A DNA stretch of 64,000 bases from Geosiphon pyriformis (lineage: Eukaryota > Glomeromycota > Glomeromycetes > Archaeosporales > Geosiphonaceae), in NCBI GenBank assembly GCA_016748015.1, contig JAAOMT010000316.1:26759-90758 (forward strand), given 5' to 3'. This document shows, in pieces, positions 45,066-56,984 of the stretch. The number at the start of each line of letters is the position of its first letter. The first letter of the stretch is position 1. The position numbers and the translations under genes were made by a program. The notes under the pieces were generated by a model, which had not been told where the DNA came from, ran no database searches, and worked only from the letters and a program-made list of their open reading frames with translations.

Positions 45066-46075
45066 ATGATCAAATTACATTCTAACTATACCACAGGCTT
45101 TACGATTTGTATTTGGTCAAATTTAATGAAACTAAATTTAAGTAAAAAGGAGGTAAGCTACTGCAAATAATCCGCATTCAATAAATAGAAAAGTTTTCTT
45201 ATTCACCTATGAATTAGCTGATGGTTACTAGCCAAAAGGATCATAAAATTCCTGGCCTAAGATATCATTGGACTTCGGAAGAAAAACAAAATCTCATTGA
45301 GCTACAAAAGAAGTACAGTTCAAATTGGAAGTTGATTTCTCACAAATATTTTCCTTCAAAAACAATCTCAGCTCTGAAAAATAAATTTTTAAGCTTAAGC
45401 ACTGGCGAAAGTATTATTGATGATAGATTAACCAAAAAGGTGCAGAAATGGACACTTGAAGAGGATGAGGAGCTACAATTGGCTGTCAAAAAACATTTGA
45501 TCCATGGTAAAATCAATTGGAAAGCTATATTTTTAACAGGCTGTTTTCCTAAAAGAAGTGTTAAAAGTTTAACAAGTCGATATTACGATTATTTAACGGA
45601 ACCGAAACGTGGGCCATGGACTAAAAATGAAGATGAACAACTGCGCAATTTAGTTCAGACACATGGCAAAAAATGGTCAAAAATAAGTCGTACTCTTCAA
45701 AGGCCCCCTAAGCACATACGATACCGCTATACCCACTTTTTGTCACCAGGGAGTAAGATTGGTTGTTGGACGCCTGAAGAATTCAAAATATTGGCCGAGG
45801 AAGCAGGAAAGTTCAATGAAAATTGGGAAGAAATCCAGCAATTAATACCCGGGCGACCTTTAAATTACATTAAAAAACTTTATTTTAATTCCCCAAAAGT
45901 TCAAAGGAAGTTCAATAGTGGAAAATGGAATGATATAGAAATACATAACTTAAATGAAGCATTAAAAGGCTTTGGTAAAAATTTTCAAAAGCTTTCAGAG
46001 GCTGTAGCTACGAGAAGCCCCGAACAATGTTATCAAAGGACTTATTTCTGTGCTGAGAAAAAACAAAGAGTTTAA
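45066..46075 (+). CDS. Five-repeat Myb/SANT DNA-binding protein A
   Basis: Exon 1 45066-45152 (29 codons, ending NLMKLNLSKKE) and exon 2 45218-46075 are joined by a 65-bp intron gtaagc...ttag in phase 0, giving 314 residues. This joins the ATG at 45221 to an upstream exon that is conserved in all copies, so 45066 is preferred. Five tandem Myb/SANT repeats: HWTSEEKQNLIELQKKY, KWTLEEDEELQLAVKKHL, GPWTKNEDEQLRNLVQTHGK, CWTPEEFKILAEEAGKFNEN, GKWNDIEIHNLNEALKGFGK, each followed by a W/I and a basic recognition helix (for example PPKHIRYRYTHFL). Probably a nuclear DNA-binding protein; targets unknown. The repeat number recalls SNAPc190/Myb-type factors without proving relation. The C-terminus (after EQCYQR) is changed by a 240-bp deletion compared with copy B. 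Confidence 0.8.
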
Positions 46076-46584
46076 TGAACTTGTTGCTTGCCAAAAAAAA
46101 TCTCGCAAGATTATTATACGAGATTGTTTTTTTATATCGATAAAATTCTAAAATTAAAGCAAAAAAGGAATATATTAGCTTTGAACTTTCCAACCAAGTC
46201 CAAAATTTTAAGAAACTACTACCTTGATAATTGAGATTTTTAATTTCAAAGATTTGATTGAATTGGACTGGATTTTTTTAAAGATATTTTGTAACAGCAG
46301 ACCTGAAATTAAATTATAGATATATTTTCTTTATACTTATATAATTGCATTAATTATCATGAGTTCTTGGGAAAAACTGTTGAAACCCGGCTGATTTTCG
46401 GCACAATATGTTTGATTGTGAAGCTTGCTTATTGTGAACATTTTTCGGCTTAAAATGGAAATCTTTTATTTTAAGTTTAATCTTTAATAATGAGATTAAG
46501 GATTAAACGTTTATATTAATCATTTTTTTAGTTAGATTAATAAATTTAAATTCTCATAATAGTCACTCTGATTTTATCTGCATC
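46076..46584. other. Spacer between Myb A and kinase relic
   Basis: No gene. Nearly identical to 49215-49720 (inverted). Confidence 0.5.
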
Positions 46585-47058
46585 ATGAAAAATCTTTTAA
46601 ATAAAAGAACTCGTCCAGAAACTCATGATTGCAACTAGTGTGAAATATGTCAAAAGAGCATTAGGAATAATGATTTAAGTAATAAGTGTAGAGCATGCCA
46701 ATTCATATTTTTTAAAAATTTTACAAGGACTTTTCAAGCGAAAATAAATTAGTTGATGAAACCATTAAGAATCCAATTTATATTCCACCTATTGATAAAA
46801 AAAGATCAGTATGGTAGAGTTAATTACTATAATTGGATTCCATGGGATCGTTTAAAGAATATCAAAAAAAATTGGTGAAGGAGGGTTCGCAATTTATAAA
46901 ACAACATGAATTGATGGAAGAATTGATTCAACTAGTATAAAACATCATGATACAATGAAATATAAAAGAATTAAATATAGAGACAGCAAGGAAGTAGCAA
47001 TAAAATTTGTGAAGACGTCTTTACAGAATGATGAAGAAGTATTCAAAGAGGCAATCAA

Positions 47059-47109
<51 letters not shown>

Positions 47110-47960
47110 ATTTATTCATCTGAAAGTTCAATTCTTATTTGGATTTTATTTATTTCATTTAATTAACGGTTAAAAATTGAAATAACTATGATTGGCATAT
47201 ATATCTCATCTAATAGGAAACCTGCGAAAATATTTAACAAAAAATTTTCATTCTACGAGTTGGGATGACTTAAAGAAATGCATTCCATTGGTATGATTCA
47301 TTGTGACCTACACTCGGGCAACATCCTACAGTATGATCAATCGTAATCATCGACTACAGCAATTGAAAAACTTAGGGTTATGTCAAACTACAAATTAAAG
47401 AAATAATAAATTTCGGAACAAAAACAGCAATACCAACAGCAGAAAATGAAACATTAAACTCAAAAACAACAACAGACGAGAAAAAAATGAATATTTAGAG
47501 TGATTCCATACATTCCCACCAGAAGTTTTTAAGAGGAGAAAAGTTCACAAAAAGGGGTGATATTTATAGTTTTTCCATGTAATTATGGGAATTACCAACC
47601 CTTTGATGATCACCCTCTCATAATGGATATTCTAGACTTTCCCCTTATTACCTTGCTCTTCCGAAATAATTATAAAGTGTTGGCATGTTAATCTTGAAAA
47701 TCTTCCTACTACCAAGAAAGTTGAAAAGAAGTTGAAGGGCCTTATTAAGATGTATAACTGCGTGAAGCTGACGCCCCTGAAATGGAACAGTATAAAGAAT
47801 TAAATAAATAAGTAAAAGAAATGTTGAAAAACGATGCGACAACAAATTATTCAAACGAGAACGAGCATTTATCTAGGACCAGTTGATAAAAGTCGTCTCT
47901 TTAGATTTGCAAATAATCGATATTTAAAAACAGAATTTATTTACCTTCCAGAATTTTCAG
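46585..47960 (+). pseudogene. Tyrosine-kinase-like protein kinase, dead copy (left arm)
   Basis: ATG 46585 opens KNLLNKRTRPETHDCN, then TAG where Glu is expected (the right arm reads GAG), then a Cys-rich part (CEICQKSI, CRACQF). The kinase domain follows in several frames: WIPWDRLKN, GEGGFATIYK (glycine loop), KEVAIKFVKTSLQNDEEVFK (VAIK lysine), HSIGMIHCDLHSGNIL-like text at 47281-47330, and PPEVFKRRKVHKKG-like APE region near 47515. The TGA in the W-I-D-G position after the glycine loop is shared with the right arm. A (TTA)n run (47060-47109) interrupts the N-lobe. Not functional. Confidence 0.7.
47060..47109. repeat. (TTA)n microsatellite, left arm
   Basis: About 16 units; its partner in the right arm is the (ATA)n run at 48677-48725 with one interruption. 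Confidence 0.85.
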
Positions 47961-48034
47961 AGAATTTTACATTTTAATAAATATAATTCACTCATAACAA
48001 CAAAGTGTATTATAGCTATATTTTAAAAATCACT

Positions 48035-48054
48035 NNNNNNNNNNNNNNNNNNNN
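48035..48054. other. Assembly gap (20 N)
   Basis: Twenty undetermined bases between the two inverted arms; the true length is unknown. Confidence 0.95.
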
Positions 48055-48326
48055 ATTTTAATATCCGAAATTAATTATTGTCTTTGTTAATATTAAATAA
48101 AGAAATCAAAAAGTTAAATTCCAAAAAAAGAGATTAAAATTATAGGATTTTAAAAATATTAAAATCTTAAATAAATTTATTAAGTTTTTAATGTTATAAT
48201 TTATTTTAAAATTTACTAGTTCATTAAATTCTTATTCAATATAATTTTACTTATAATATGATTTTAAAAATAAAGAATATTTATTTTATTTATATTTTAT
48301 CAAATGGCCAAACAAAAAATTTACTC
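48055..48326. other. AT-rich spacer at the gap
   Basis: Non-coding AT-rich sequence; the centre of the inverted duplication. No feature supported. Confidence 0.5.
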
Positions 48327-48677
48327 GTTTAATGTTTCATTTTCTGCTGTTGGTATTGCTGTTTTTGTTCCGAAATTTATTATTTCTTTAATTTGTAGTT
48401 TGACATAATCCTAAGTTTTTCAATTGCTGTAGTCGATGATTACGATTGATCATACTGTAGGATGTTGCCCGAGTGTAGGTCACAATGAATCATACCAATG
48501 GAATGCATTTCTTTAAGTCATCCCAACTCGTAGAATGAAAATTTTTTGTTAAATATTTTCGCAGGTTTCCTATTAGATGAGATATATATGCCAATCATAG
48601 TTATCTCAATTTTTAACCGTTAATTAAATGAAATAAATAAAATCCAAATAAGAATTGAACTTTCAGATGAATAAATT

Positions 48678-48708
<31 letters not shown>

Positions 48709-49215
48709 TAATAATAATAATAATTTGATTGCCTCTTTGAATACTTCTTCATCATTCTGTAAAGACGTCTTCACAAATTTTATTGCTACTTCCTTGCCGT
48801 CTCTATATTTTATTCTTTTATATTTCATTGCACCATGATGTTTTATACTAGTTGAATCAATTCTTCCATCAATTCATGTTGCTTTATAAATTGTGCCGAA
48901 CCCTCCTTCACCAATTTTTTTTGATATTTTTTAAACGATCCCATGGAATCCAATTATAATAATTAACTCTACCATACTGATCTTTTTTTTATGAATAGGT
49001 GGAATATAAATTGGATTCTTAATGGTTTCATCAACTAATTTATTTTCGCTTGAAAAGTCCTTGTAAAATTTTTAAAAGATATTAATTGGCATGCTCTACA
49101 CTTATTACTTAAATCATTATTCCTAATGCTCTTTTGAAATATTTCACACTCGTTGCAATCATGAGTTTCTGGACGAGTTCTTTTATTTAAAAGATTTTTC
49201 ATGATGCAGATAAAA
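48327..49215 (-). pseudogene. Protein kinase, truncated dead copy (right arm)
   Basis: The minus strand repeats the left-arm kinase: MKNLLNKRTRPETHDCNECE at about 49205 (here with Glu intact but the next Cys changed to Phe), GEGGFGTIYKAT followed by the same TGA as the left arm, and KEVAIKFVKTSLQNDEEVFK. After a trinucleotide run comes the catalytic loop region (IHCDLHSGNIL near 48480) and activation-loop text to 48327, where homology ends. The APE motif and C-lobe are absent. Confidence 0.7.
48677..48725. repeat. (ATA)n microsatellite, right arm
   Basis: Trinucleotide run with one atg interruption; the inverted partner of 47060-47109. Confidence 0.85.
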
Positions 49216-49970
49216 TCAGAGTGACTATTATGAGAATTTAAATTTATTAATCTAACTAAAAAAATGATTAATAGAACCGTTTAATCCTTAATCTCATTAT
49301 TAAAGATTAAACTTAAAATAAAAGATTTCAATTTTAAGCCGAAAAAAGTTCACAATTAGCAAGCTTCACAATCAAACATATTGTGCCGAAAATCAGCCGG
49401 GTTTCAACAGTTATTCCCAAGAACTCATGATAATTCATGCAATTATATAAGTATAAAGAAAATATATCTATAATTTAATTTCAAGTCTGCTGTTACAAAA
49501 TATCTTTAAAACAATCCAGTCCAATTCAATCAAATCTTTGAAATTAAAAATCTCAATTATCAAAGTAGTAGTTTCTTAAAATTTTGGACTTGGTTGGAAA
49601 GTTCAAAGCTAATAAATTCCTTTTTTTGCTTTAATTTTAGAATTTTATCGATAAAAAAACAATCTCGTATAATAATCTTGCGAGATTTTTTTTGGCAAGC
49701 AACAAGTTCACTAAACTCTTTGTTTTCTCTCAGCATAGAAATAAGTATCACAAAATACTAAAGAGTATTGCAATTTTTATTGAACAATGTTAATATTTGA
49801 TCAATTCCTTTACTTTTATGTTTTTTGTGACTTGTTGGGCTGTTATCATTTACTTCTTTCAATATTTTTTTCAGGCAAGAGAAAAGACCGCCAATGCAAT
49901 CTACACCACACATCTATATAAGTTTAATGCATGTATATACACATTTTCTCATAGTGCAAGGAATACAAAT

Positions 49971-50992
49971 TCACAGCGGTATTTCAACTTGTTTCCTTCG
50001 CATCCTTTCATAACATTGTTTAGGACTTCTCGTAGTTACAGCCTCTGAAAGCTTATGAAAATTTGTACCAAAGCTTTTTAATGCTTCATTTAAGTTATGT
50101 ATTTCTATATCATTCCATTTTCCACTATTGAAATTCCTTTGAACTTTTGGGGAATTATAATAATGACTTTTAATATCCTTCAAAGGTCGCCCGGGTATTA
50201 ATAGCTGGATTTCTTCCCAATTTTCATTGAACTTTTCCGCTTCCTCGGCCAATATTTTGAATTCTTCAGGCTTCCAACAACCAATTTTACTCCCTGGTGC
50301 TAAGTAGTGGATATAATGGGCTTGTATGAGCGCAGAGGGCCTTTGAAGAATATGACTTATTTTTGTCCAATTTTCACCATGTGTTTGAACTAAATCGCGC
50401 AGTTGTTCATTTTCATTTTTAGTCCATGAACCACGCTTTGGTTTTCTCAAGACAAAGTGATACCGAGTCTTTAAACTCTTGGCACTTTTTTTGGGGAAAC
50501 AGCCTGCTAAAAATATAGCTTTCCAATTGATTTTACCATGGATCAAATGTTTTTTGACAGCCAATTGTAGCTTCTCATCCTCTTCAAATGTCCATTTCTG
50601 TGCCTTTCTAGTTAATCTATCATCAACAATACTTTCGCCAGTGCTTAAACTATAAAATTTACTTCGCAGAGCTTGGATCGTTCTTGATTGAAAATATTTC
50701 TGAGAAATCAGCTTCCAATTTGAACCGTACTTCTTTTGACACTCAATGAGGGTTTGTTTTTCTTCCGGAGTCCAGTTACGACGATATCTTAGGCCAGGAA
50801 TTTTATGATCCTTTTGGCCGATAACCATCAGCTAATTCATAGGGGAATAAGAAAACTTTTCTATTTATTGAATGCGGATTATTTGCAGTAGCTTACCTCC
50901 TTTTTACTTAAATTTAGTTTCATTAAATTTAACCAAATACAAAGGGTAAAACCTGTGATATAATTAGAACGCAATTTAATCGTGACTTGCAT
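49971..50992 (-). CDS. Five-repeat Myb/SANT DNA-binding protein B
   Basis: Exon 1 50992-50897 (32 codons, MQVTIKLRSNYITGFTLCIW and NLMKLNLSKKE) and exon 2 50831-49971, joined by a 65-bp intron (gtaagc...ttag), phase 0, 318 residues. Five Myb repeats as in copy A: NWTPEEKQTLIECQKKYGSN, KWTFEEDEKLQLAVKKHL, GSWTKNENEQLRDLVQTHGE, CWKPEEFKILAEEAEKFNEN, GKWNDIEIHNLNEALKSFGT. The natural C-terminus ends ERMRRKQVEIPL. It lies in the right arm of the inverted duplication, converging on copy A. The acidic first helix and basic third helix of each repeat are preserved, so it is likely functional as a DNA-binding protein. Confidence 0.8.
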
Positions 50993-51047
50993 AGTTTTGT
51001 GTTTGAAAAAAAATAAGTGATAAACCAACGTTTTGAGTGCGAAATTC

Positions 51048-51059
51048 TTTATATAGATG
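51048..51059 (-). promoter_or_regulatory. TATA-like box of Myb gene B
   Basis: ATCTATATAAAG on the minus strand, about 56-67 bases upstream of ATG 50992. Confidence 0.4.
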
Positions 51060-51070
51060 ATCAATATGTA

Positions 51071-52870
51071 GATCAAGTTAGAGATGGAAACTGATATGCT
51101 AAAACATTACTTATATATTAAATGTATTGTACTTAGTTTAAAATATTGTTTTGTAATTCACTGCCAAATAAAAATATCATTCTAAGCTTTTTAATGGGTT
51201 AAACCATTTCAATTCGTCTCATTTCGTTTGTATGTTCTTGTAATTTGATACAGTAATTTTAATATTGTGAATTAAAAATTGTCACATCAAAACATCATCT
51301 TGTAAATTATTTAACTTTCATTATAAATAAAAAGCAGAAGTAAAGAATTCGGGTTTATACTACCAATATGAAATTTTATTGCCCTTTATATTTCAAAAAA
51401 AACAAATACTGCCGCAAAGAGACTACTGAGTAATAATATCTCTATGTTTTTAGTTCAAAATTAATTACAACAAATTTGCATAAAATCCAGAGCTCATTTT
51501 ATATAGTTGATATTTAGTGTTTTTAGACTTAATTTTTCTCTTAATTAATCGAAACTAGCCTTTTCAAAGATTATTGATTGGTTAAAATAATGCAAGAATT
51601 AACAATTTAATTTTTTCAGTTTTAAAAGGATATGTCTCAAACATCATCTCGGCTTAAAATAATACCAGCATGAAATTGCTGGCATTTTTTAAGTATCAAA
51701 GATAAGAGTTTTAAGACATATTGTAGTCATAATAATAGATTTCGATTTCACAAATTTCGTGCATGCAAGAATGTCCCCTATTGTTCCCGTGTCCGAAAGC
51801 CCAATTAACTGCAATAGTAGCATTTTTATAGCCTTAAAAACAATGGAAAACATCGTATATGAGAAAACTAAATGCACTTTTGAATTTCAAGAGCATCGAT
51901 CCTTCAATCCTTCAATCCTATTTTGAACTGATCCTACTAATAAATACACCATTTGAGCTGGAGATTTTTCAATGGAGTTATAATTTATTTAGTATGGAAT
52001 TAACCTTTTAAGCATTAGGTTCCGAATTTTCAGTTATTTAAAATAAATTTTCGGCACTATGACGGCCTAATCCTCGGCCTTGACAACTGGATGTTGCCGG
52101 AAACAGTAATAGGCTAAGAACATTTTCTGAAAAGTTTTTATATAATCTTTTTCTCTTATCATTGGTCATATCTGATATCTAAAACGGTTGGATGACGATT
52201 AAATCAAACTCACAAGTAAAAATAGGATTGCATTTCTGTGGATTTCACTTTGCAGACGCAGAATCCTTCGTAGTATATGTGAGAGTCGCTGAGAAAAATT
52301 TTAGGTGCTTTGGAGTTTATAATCGAGAATTGCTTCACTAACTGCTATTTTCGATGGAGAATAATTTTGAACATGAGAATTTAATTACTTTAACTTCCTT
52401 TCAGGATGATTAGGCAAGAAGCTTTGCTATACTTTAAATAGAGATTTTTGATTCCCAAATATTTTTATAGCAATAGGCTGTTCTATTACCTAGCTTTAAT
52501 CAGCTAATATCTTCATTATTAATATTTAAGTCTATGGTGGTTCCAAACTTTAGCTTTAAAATTAATTATTTAACAAATTCTTTAATAAATTTGTTGTTTG
52601 TTAGATAGAATTGAGATTTTTAGAAATTTTTTATTAAAGTAAAAAAAAGGGTTCTGAATCTATATTTAGGTTTTCTCTTCAATAAAAAGATAAAAGTACT
52701 TTGCGAAGCCTGCCTTTTCAGAATTTGTCATTAATTACTGGCAATGAGATAAAAACTTGAAACATTTATGTTATGGATCTAAATCAGCTGGCTATGAAGA
52801 GCTTAGAATGAATTTTGAATATGAACAGATAAGTCTATATATTATTAAGAGTATTTGAAAAAAAAGACAC
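51071..52870. other. Intergenic stretch
   Basis: 1.8 kb of moderately AT-rich DNA. No frame with a domain, no repeat recognised. Confidence 0.4.
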
Positions 52871-52877
52871 ATTCCTA

Positions 52878-53790
52878 TTAAATTTTAGAAAATTTATTGA
52901 TCAAATCAGAGTCTTTTATCTCTACTGAATTCCATTTTCCCCTTATTTGAATTTTGGGTGAATGACGACAATAGTATCTTATACGATCTGAGGATCTTCC
53001 TGGGAGTAATCGCTGTATTTGTTCCCAATTCTCACCATGAACTTGAAAAGCCTTAGCTAATTGATGAAACTCTTCGTTTGTCCATCGACTCCTTTTAATC
53101 CCAGATGCCAAGTAGTTATTGTAATGTGATTGAATTGAGTGAGTGGGCCTTTGAATAATATGACTTATTTCTTTCCAGTTTTTTCCATGGCTCTGCACTA
53201 AATTCAAAAGTTTTTCATCTTCTTCCTTGGTCCATGGACCACGTTTTGGTTGCGCTAAAACATGGTGATATCGATTGAATAAGTCTATAGTACTCCTTCC
53301 AGGAAAACGGCAAGTTAATAAAATAGCTTTCCAATCAACTTTTTATTGAATGAATGTTGTATTATAGCTATATACAGCTCTTTATCCTCTTCCAGCGTCC
53401 ACTTTATTGAATTTAGGGTAAGTTTCTGATTGATATTTCCTCCATTAGCTCTTAAGTGATACCATTTATTTTTGACAGAATTAGCTGTTTTTAATGGAAA
53501 TTGCTTTTGTGAAATTAATTCCCATTTTGAACAAAAAACATTATATGCCTCAAGAAGGGCTTTACTTTCTTCAAGGCTCCATCTTTGATTAACTATTGAT
53601 AAAATAGTGTTTATATTTTCTAGTATTTCGGGATATTGTTAGCTAATTGTAAAGATAAAATCAGATGAATTCGAAATTGGTTAAGATTTTTAGCGACTTA
53701 CTTTAGTTTCCTTAAAGTCAACCATACCAAAAGGACGAGGCCTACTGTATTACTGGTTTGCGGTTTTAACATAAGATTATTGCAACTTAA
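52878..53790 (-). pseudogene. Five-repeat Myb/SANT protein C, divergent, one frameshift
   Basis: The first-exon remnant ending VWLTLRKLK is near 53735-53709. Exon 2 reads INTILSIVNQRWSLEESKAL, IKWTLEEDKELYIAIIQHSF, then a one-base frameshift in a T/A run at 53340-53344. It resumes KVDWKAILLTCRFPGRSTID, GPWTKEEDEKLLNLVQSHGK, SRWTNEEFHQLAKAFQVHGE and GKWNSVEIKDSDL, ending early at 52878 within repeat 5. It is the most divergent copy of the cluster (about half of residues shared with A and B). The frameshift and lost end make it a pseudogene, unless the single-base difference is a sequencing error. Confidence 0.65.
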
Positions 53791-54135
53791 GAGATTGGAG
53801 ACTAATTTTTTTTTCTAATCTCTGCTTATATCTGTAACCATAAGGCCGATCATCTTGCTTTGCTAAAAACAAATAAATTCTTTGTTCTCTATTAAAACTT
53901 TCCTAAGTTAATAGTTAACCATCTTGATGCTTTTCATAATTCAGTAAATAAGAACATAAAAAATTTTAGCTGCTTTTAATCAATTCATTTATGATTCGAC
54001 AGTTTATTTCAGCCCCACTCTATTCAAAATAAATGGATAAATTTTATTGTGCAAAAAAATTTTATATTAGACTTTAAAGAATAACCTTCTGCTGGCAGTT
54101 TAGCACTTACAGAATAGACACTTTAATGAAGAATA
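53640..54135 (-). repeat. Upstream segment of Myb C, inverted copy of 63480-63990
   Basis: For example, tctctgcttatatctgtaac and cagccccactctattcaaaa here correspond to the reverse complement at 63960-63985 and 63750-63775. This implies that another Myb copy starts to the right of the window. Confidence 0.6.
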
Positions 54136-56984
54136 ATGAAAAATTTTAATAATAAGTAACACTCGAAAATAAGAAACTTTTAGTTTTTATAAGTTTGAAA
54201 AATAAGAACCTTTAATTTTTTAGAAAAAAATTATAATTTATTATCCTATTAAATTTAGGGTATTGCTAAATCGACCCACCTGCAACACGTGATATTAATA
54301 TATATAGAATTTTAATATTTATTTATTAGTAATTCTAATAAATATTAGTTTAATTAAAATAAAAAATAACTTTTTCTTATATAAAATTTTTAATTGGAAA
54401 ATAATTTTATTAGGTGGCAGTTTCCTGAAAAAGGTAATAGAAATTTATCATGCGGTATTAACTATCATGGACCGACAGCAAAGAAAAACTTAGACCCGTG
54501 GCAAAAAAATGAGCTATATCCTTAAGCAGTATCTAAAAAAGTATTTGTTGTAGTTCTAAAATGGTTACACTATTACCAACTTGTTTTATCATTGTTAGAA
54601 TTTGTGTCGTTGTGTCTTTAAAAGCTTTAATATAATTAATAGATGACTTACCTTGTGACTTTTCAACAGAATTGAAAAATTTTTTATAAAAGGATTAAAA
54701 TATTCTACAAATGCCAACAAACTTTGCCCTTGAGTTTCCAAAGCAGCAATCTTTTTAATTAGATTTGCAAAAGTGACTACTGGTAGTAGAGCAAATTAGC
54801 TAACACTTTGAAATATGACACAAAACCAATTAATTGATTTAAAACAATATTTTCTAAACCAGGTAGTTTAATAAATTTTTAATACAGCTGAAAAAAGCAG
54901 CTTTATAGACAAAAGCCAAGTAATTTGAACTTTAAATTATCTTATCAAATCCAGTGTTTCTAATATACTCATTTATATAATTGCTTTTTAGATTTCAAAA
55001 GTTACAATTGCATATCTTTTAACAACTATAAAATCAGTTAATCAAGAAATAAAACAGATTTAACTATAAAGTGACCAATTATATTACTACTTTTATAAGC
55101 TATATAGCTAAAAAAATTGAATAATATGGTTTAAAAGCTTTGAAACAAAATTGATTAAGAAAATAAATAATAAAATATTATCACAAATTAGCAAGTTTAA
55201 TATAATAACAAAACTTTTACCAAATCCTTTAAGAACATTTTGATATTGTCAAAAATATACTAAGGAAAACATTAGAAAGTGTAACAACAGCAAAATTTAA
55301 TTCTAAAGCCATAACAGACTTTGCAATTTTGAACATAATAAAAAAGAATAATTCAACAAAATCAATCTTAATAACAGCATTCAAGTATTCTTGAAAATAT
55401 AAACTTTATACAAACTAACTTTAACAATTAGGTTAATAATTCAAACATAAACATAGATTTAAATTTTTTTTGTGTACGATAATTTCTCAATTATTAGTTG
55501 TATATTAAAAAATACAACAATATTAAAAAAGAAAATATCTTTTTAATAAGTAATAATTAATTAAAAGCAGTCATATTAAACAATATAACCAATTTTAATC
55601 TGTATCTATTTTAATAAATGTACTATTACTGTTGTTGTTTATAGCTAAATTAAGCTAACTGGTTTTTTTAGAATTAATGAAACAAACTTAGTAGAAAAAC
55701 CAAAAGTAAACAAAAAAAAGCTGGTTTAAAAACAATAGTAGTATTTTAAAGTTTTCAAAAACACAAAACCAGTGCTTCAGAAGATGTCAAAAGAAAACAT
55801 TCCTCTAGAATCTCCAAAATTTTTGCTGTTAATTAGTTTTTAGCTATTTTATTTTTCAAGCCATTTAAGAAATGGAGTGGTGACAAAAGCTAAGAAAAAG
55901 AAAAATTCTAATACAACCTTATTTTCAAAATTCTTAGGATTTTTGCTAATAGAAAAAACAATGCTAAAATTGTTTTTAGTGTTTATTTTCAAAGAAACTT
56001 TGACTAAAGAGAAACTTCCAGTCAAAAAAAAAGATGATTCTAAAACAACCAAAAATTGCTTAAGATTTGCTTTATTAGGGAAAACATTCTTACAGCATTT
56101 TTGTTTCGCTGTTATTATACTAAGAGAACTTTATTGGTTGATGCTTTTTCAGTTATTTTAGCAAAAATAGTAATTGCTTTTTTTCTTTTGCTCTGGTTGT
56201 GAACATAAAATTTTAAAAAATTAATTTTCTTTCTTAATATAAAAATATATAAAGATTTTAAAATTTATCCTTTTGAACCGAATATTTTAGAAATCCCAAA
56301 AACAAATAATAATTTTAAAGAAAATAATATAGAAATAATAAAAACCCGCTGAAAATTTCAGAAAAGGAGTTAAAAAAAAATTTTCGAGATGAATTTTATA
56401 ATTTATGCATATTTAAAATCCTGAAATTTATTTTTCAAACCTTCATTTTATTTAGCCAAAATTTGGAGCTCAATATCTAAAAGTTTTGGCATTTCTCAAA
56501 TTTTAATTTTTACTTAAAGTTAATTTAAATGAAGTTTAACTTGAAAAAGACCTTGTACTTGAATGCTTTTAATAAAAACAACAATTTTTTCCAGAATTAA
56601 AATAACATTCATTTGCAAAGATATAAAAGTAGCAAAACACTTGAAAAGCTATTAAAATTCTATGGTTCTTTTGAAAAATATTTAAATTTAGATTCTTTTA
56701 AAAATTCTCTGAAACTTTTAGAGAATTAGTAAGTTAAGTAAGATTTAAAACTAACTTTATTCAAGTCTAGCAATATATTTCAAGAAATTTCTCACAAAAA
56801 TATCTTTCAGAAAATTCAGGTTCAAATTAATTATTTATATTGGATTTATTTATTTAAAGATGTTTTAACTAAACTCCGTAATTATTAGAAAGAGTTGCTT
56901 TATCTTTCATTCTATCCCAATTTAATTCTATCTATCTCCATTATAAAAAATCAGAATCAGAGCCAAGAAAAGCTCATATTTTAT
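54136..56984. other. AT-rich transposon-like stretch
   Basis: Composition and style (isolated Lys/Asn/Ile frames) return to that of the left half. Minus-strand text near 54800-54600 (VTFANLIKKIAALETQGQSL in one frame) and a 94-codon plus frame at 55877-56161 (basic, with KEKLPVKKKDDSKTT) may be LINE ORF1 relics; I could not confirm this. No ends, TIRs or LTRs were found. Confidence 0.3.

Larger units (their letters stand above)
45000..47459 (+). repeat. Inverted duplication, left arm (Myb gene A and kinase)
   Basis: Reverse complement of 48327 to about 51070. Homology starts near the TATA-like box of the Myb gene and ends sharply at ...gaaacattaaac (47459). The inner 1.4 kb is nearly identical; the Myb coding parts differ at roughly one residue in eight. 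The left arm lacks about 240 bp present in the right arm after the fifth Myb repeat. Confidence 0.85.
48327..51070 (-). repeat. Inverted duplication, right arm (Myb gene B and truncated kinase)
   Basis: Reverse complement of 45000-47459. It contains about 240 bp (49735-49975) absent from the left arm, and lacks the kinase C-lobe present beyond 47459. Confidence 0.85.

Noticed and set aside
45000-51070. Assembly artefact (mirror image of a single locus)
   Set aside because: The arms differ by many substitutions, a 240-bp indel and different microsatellites, so they represent two real sequences; the joint across the gap still needs proof.
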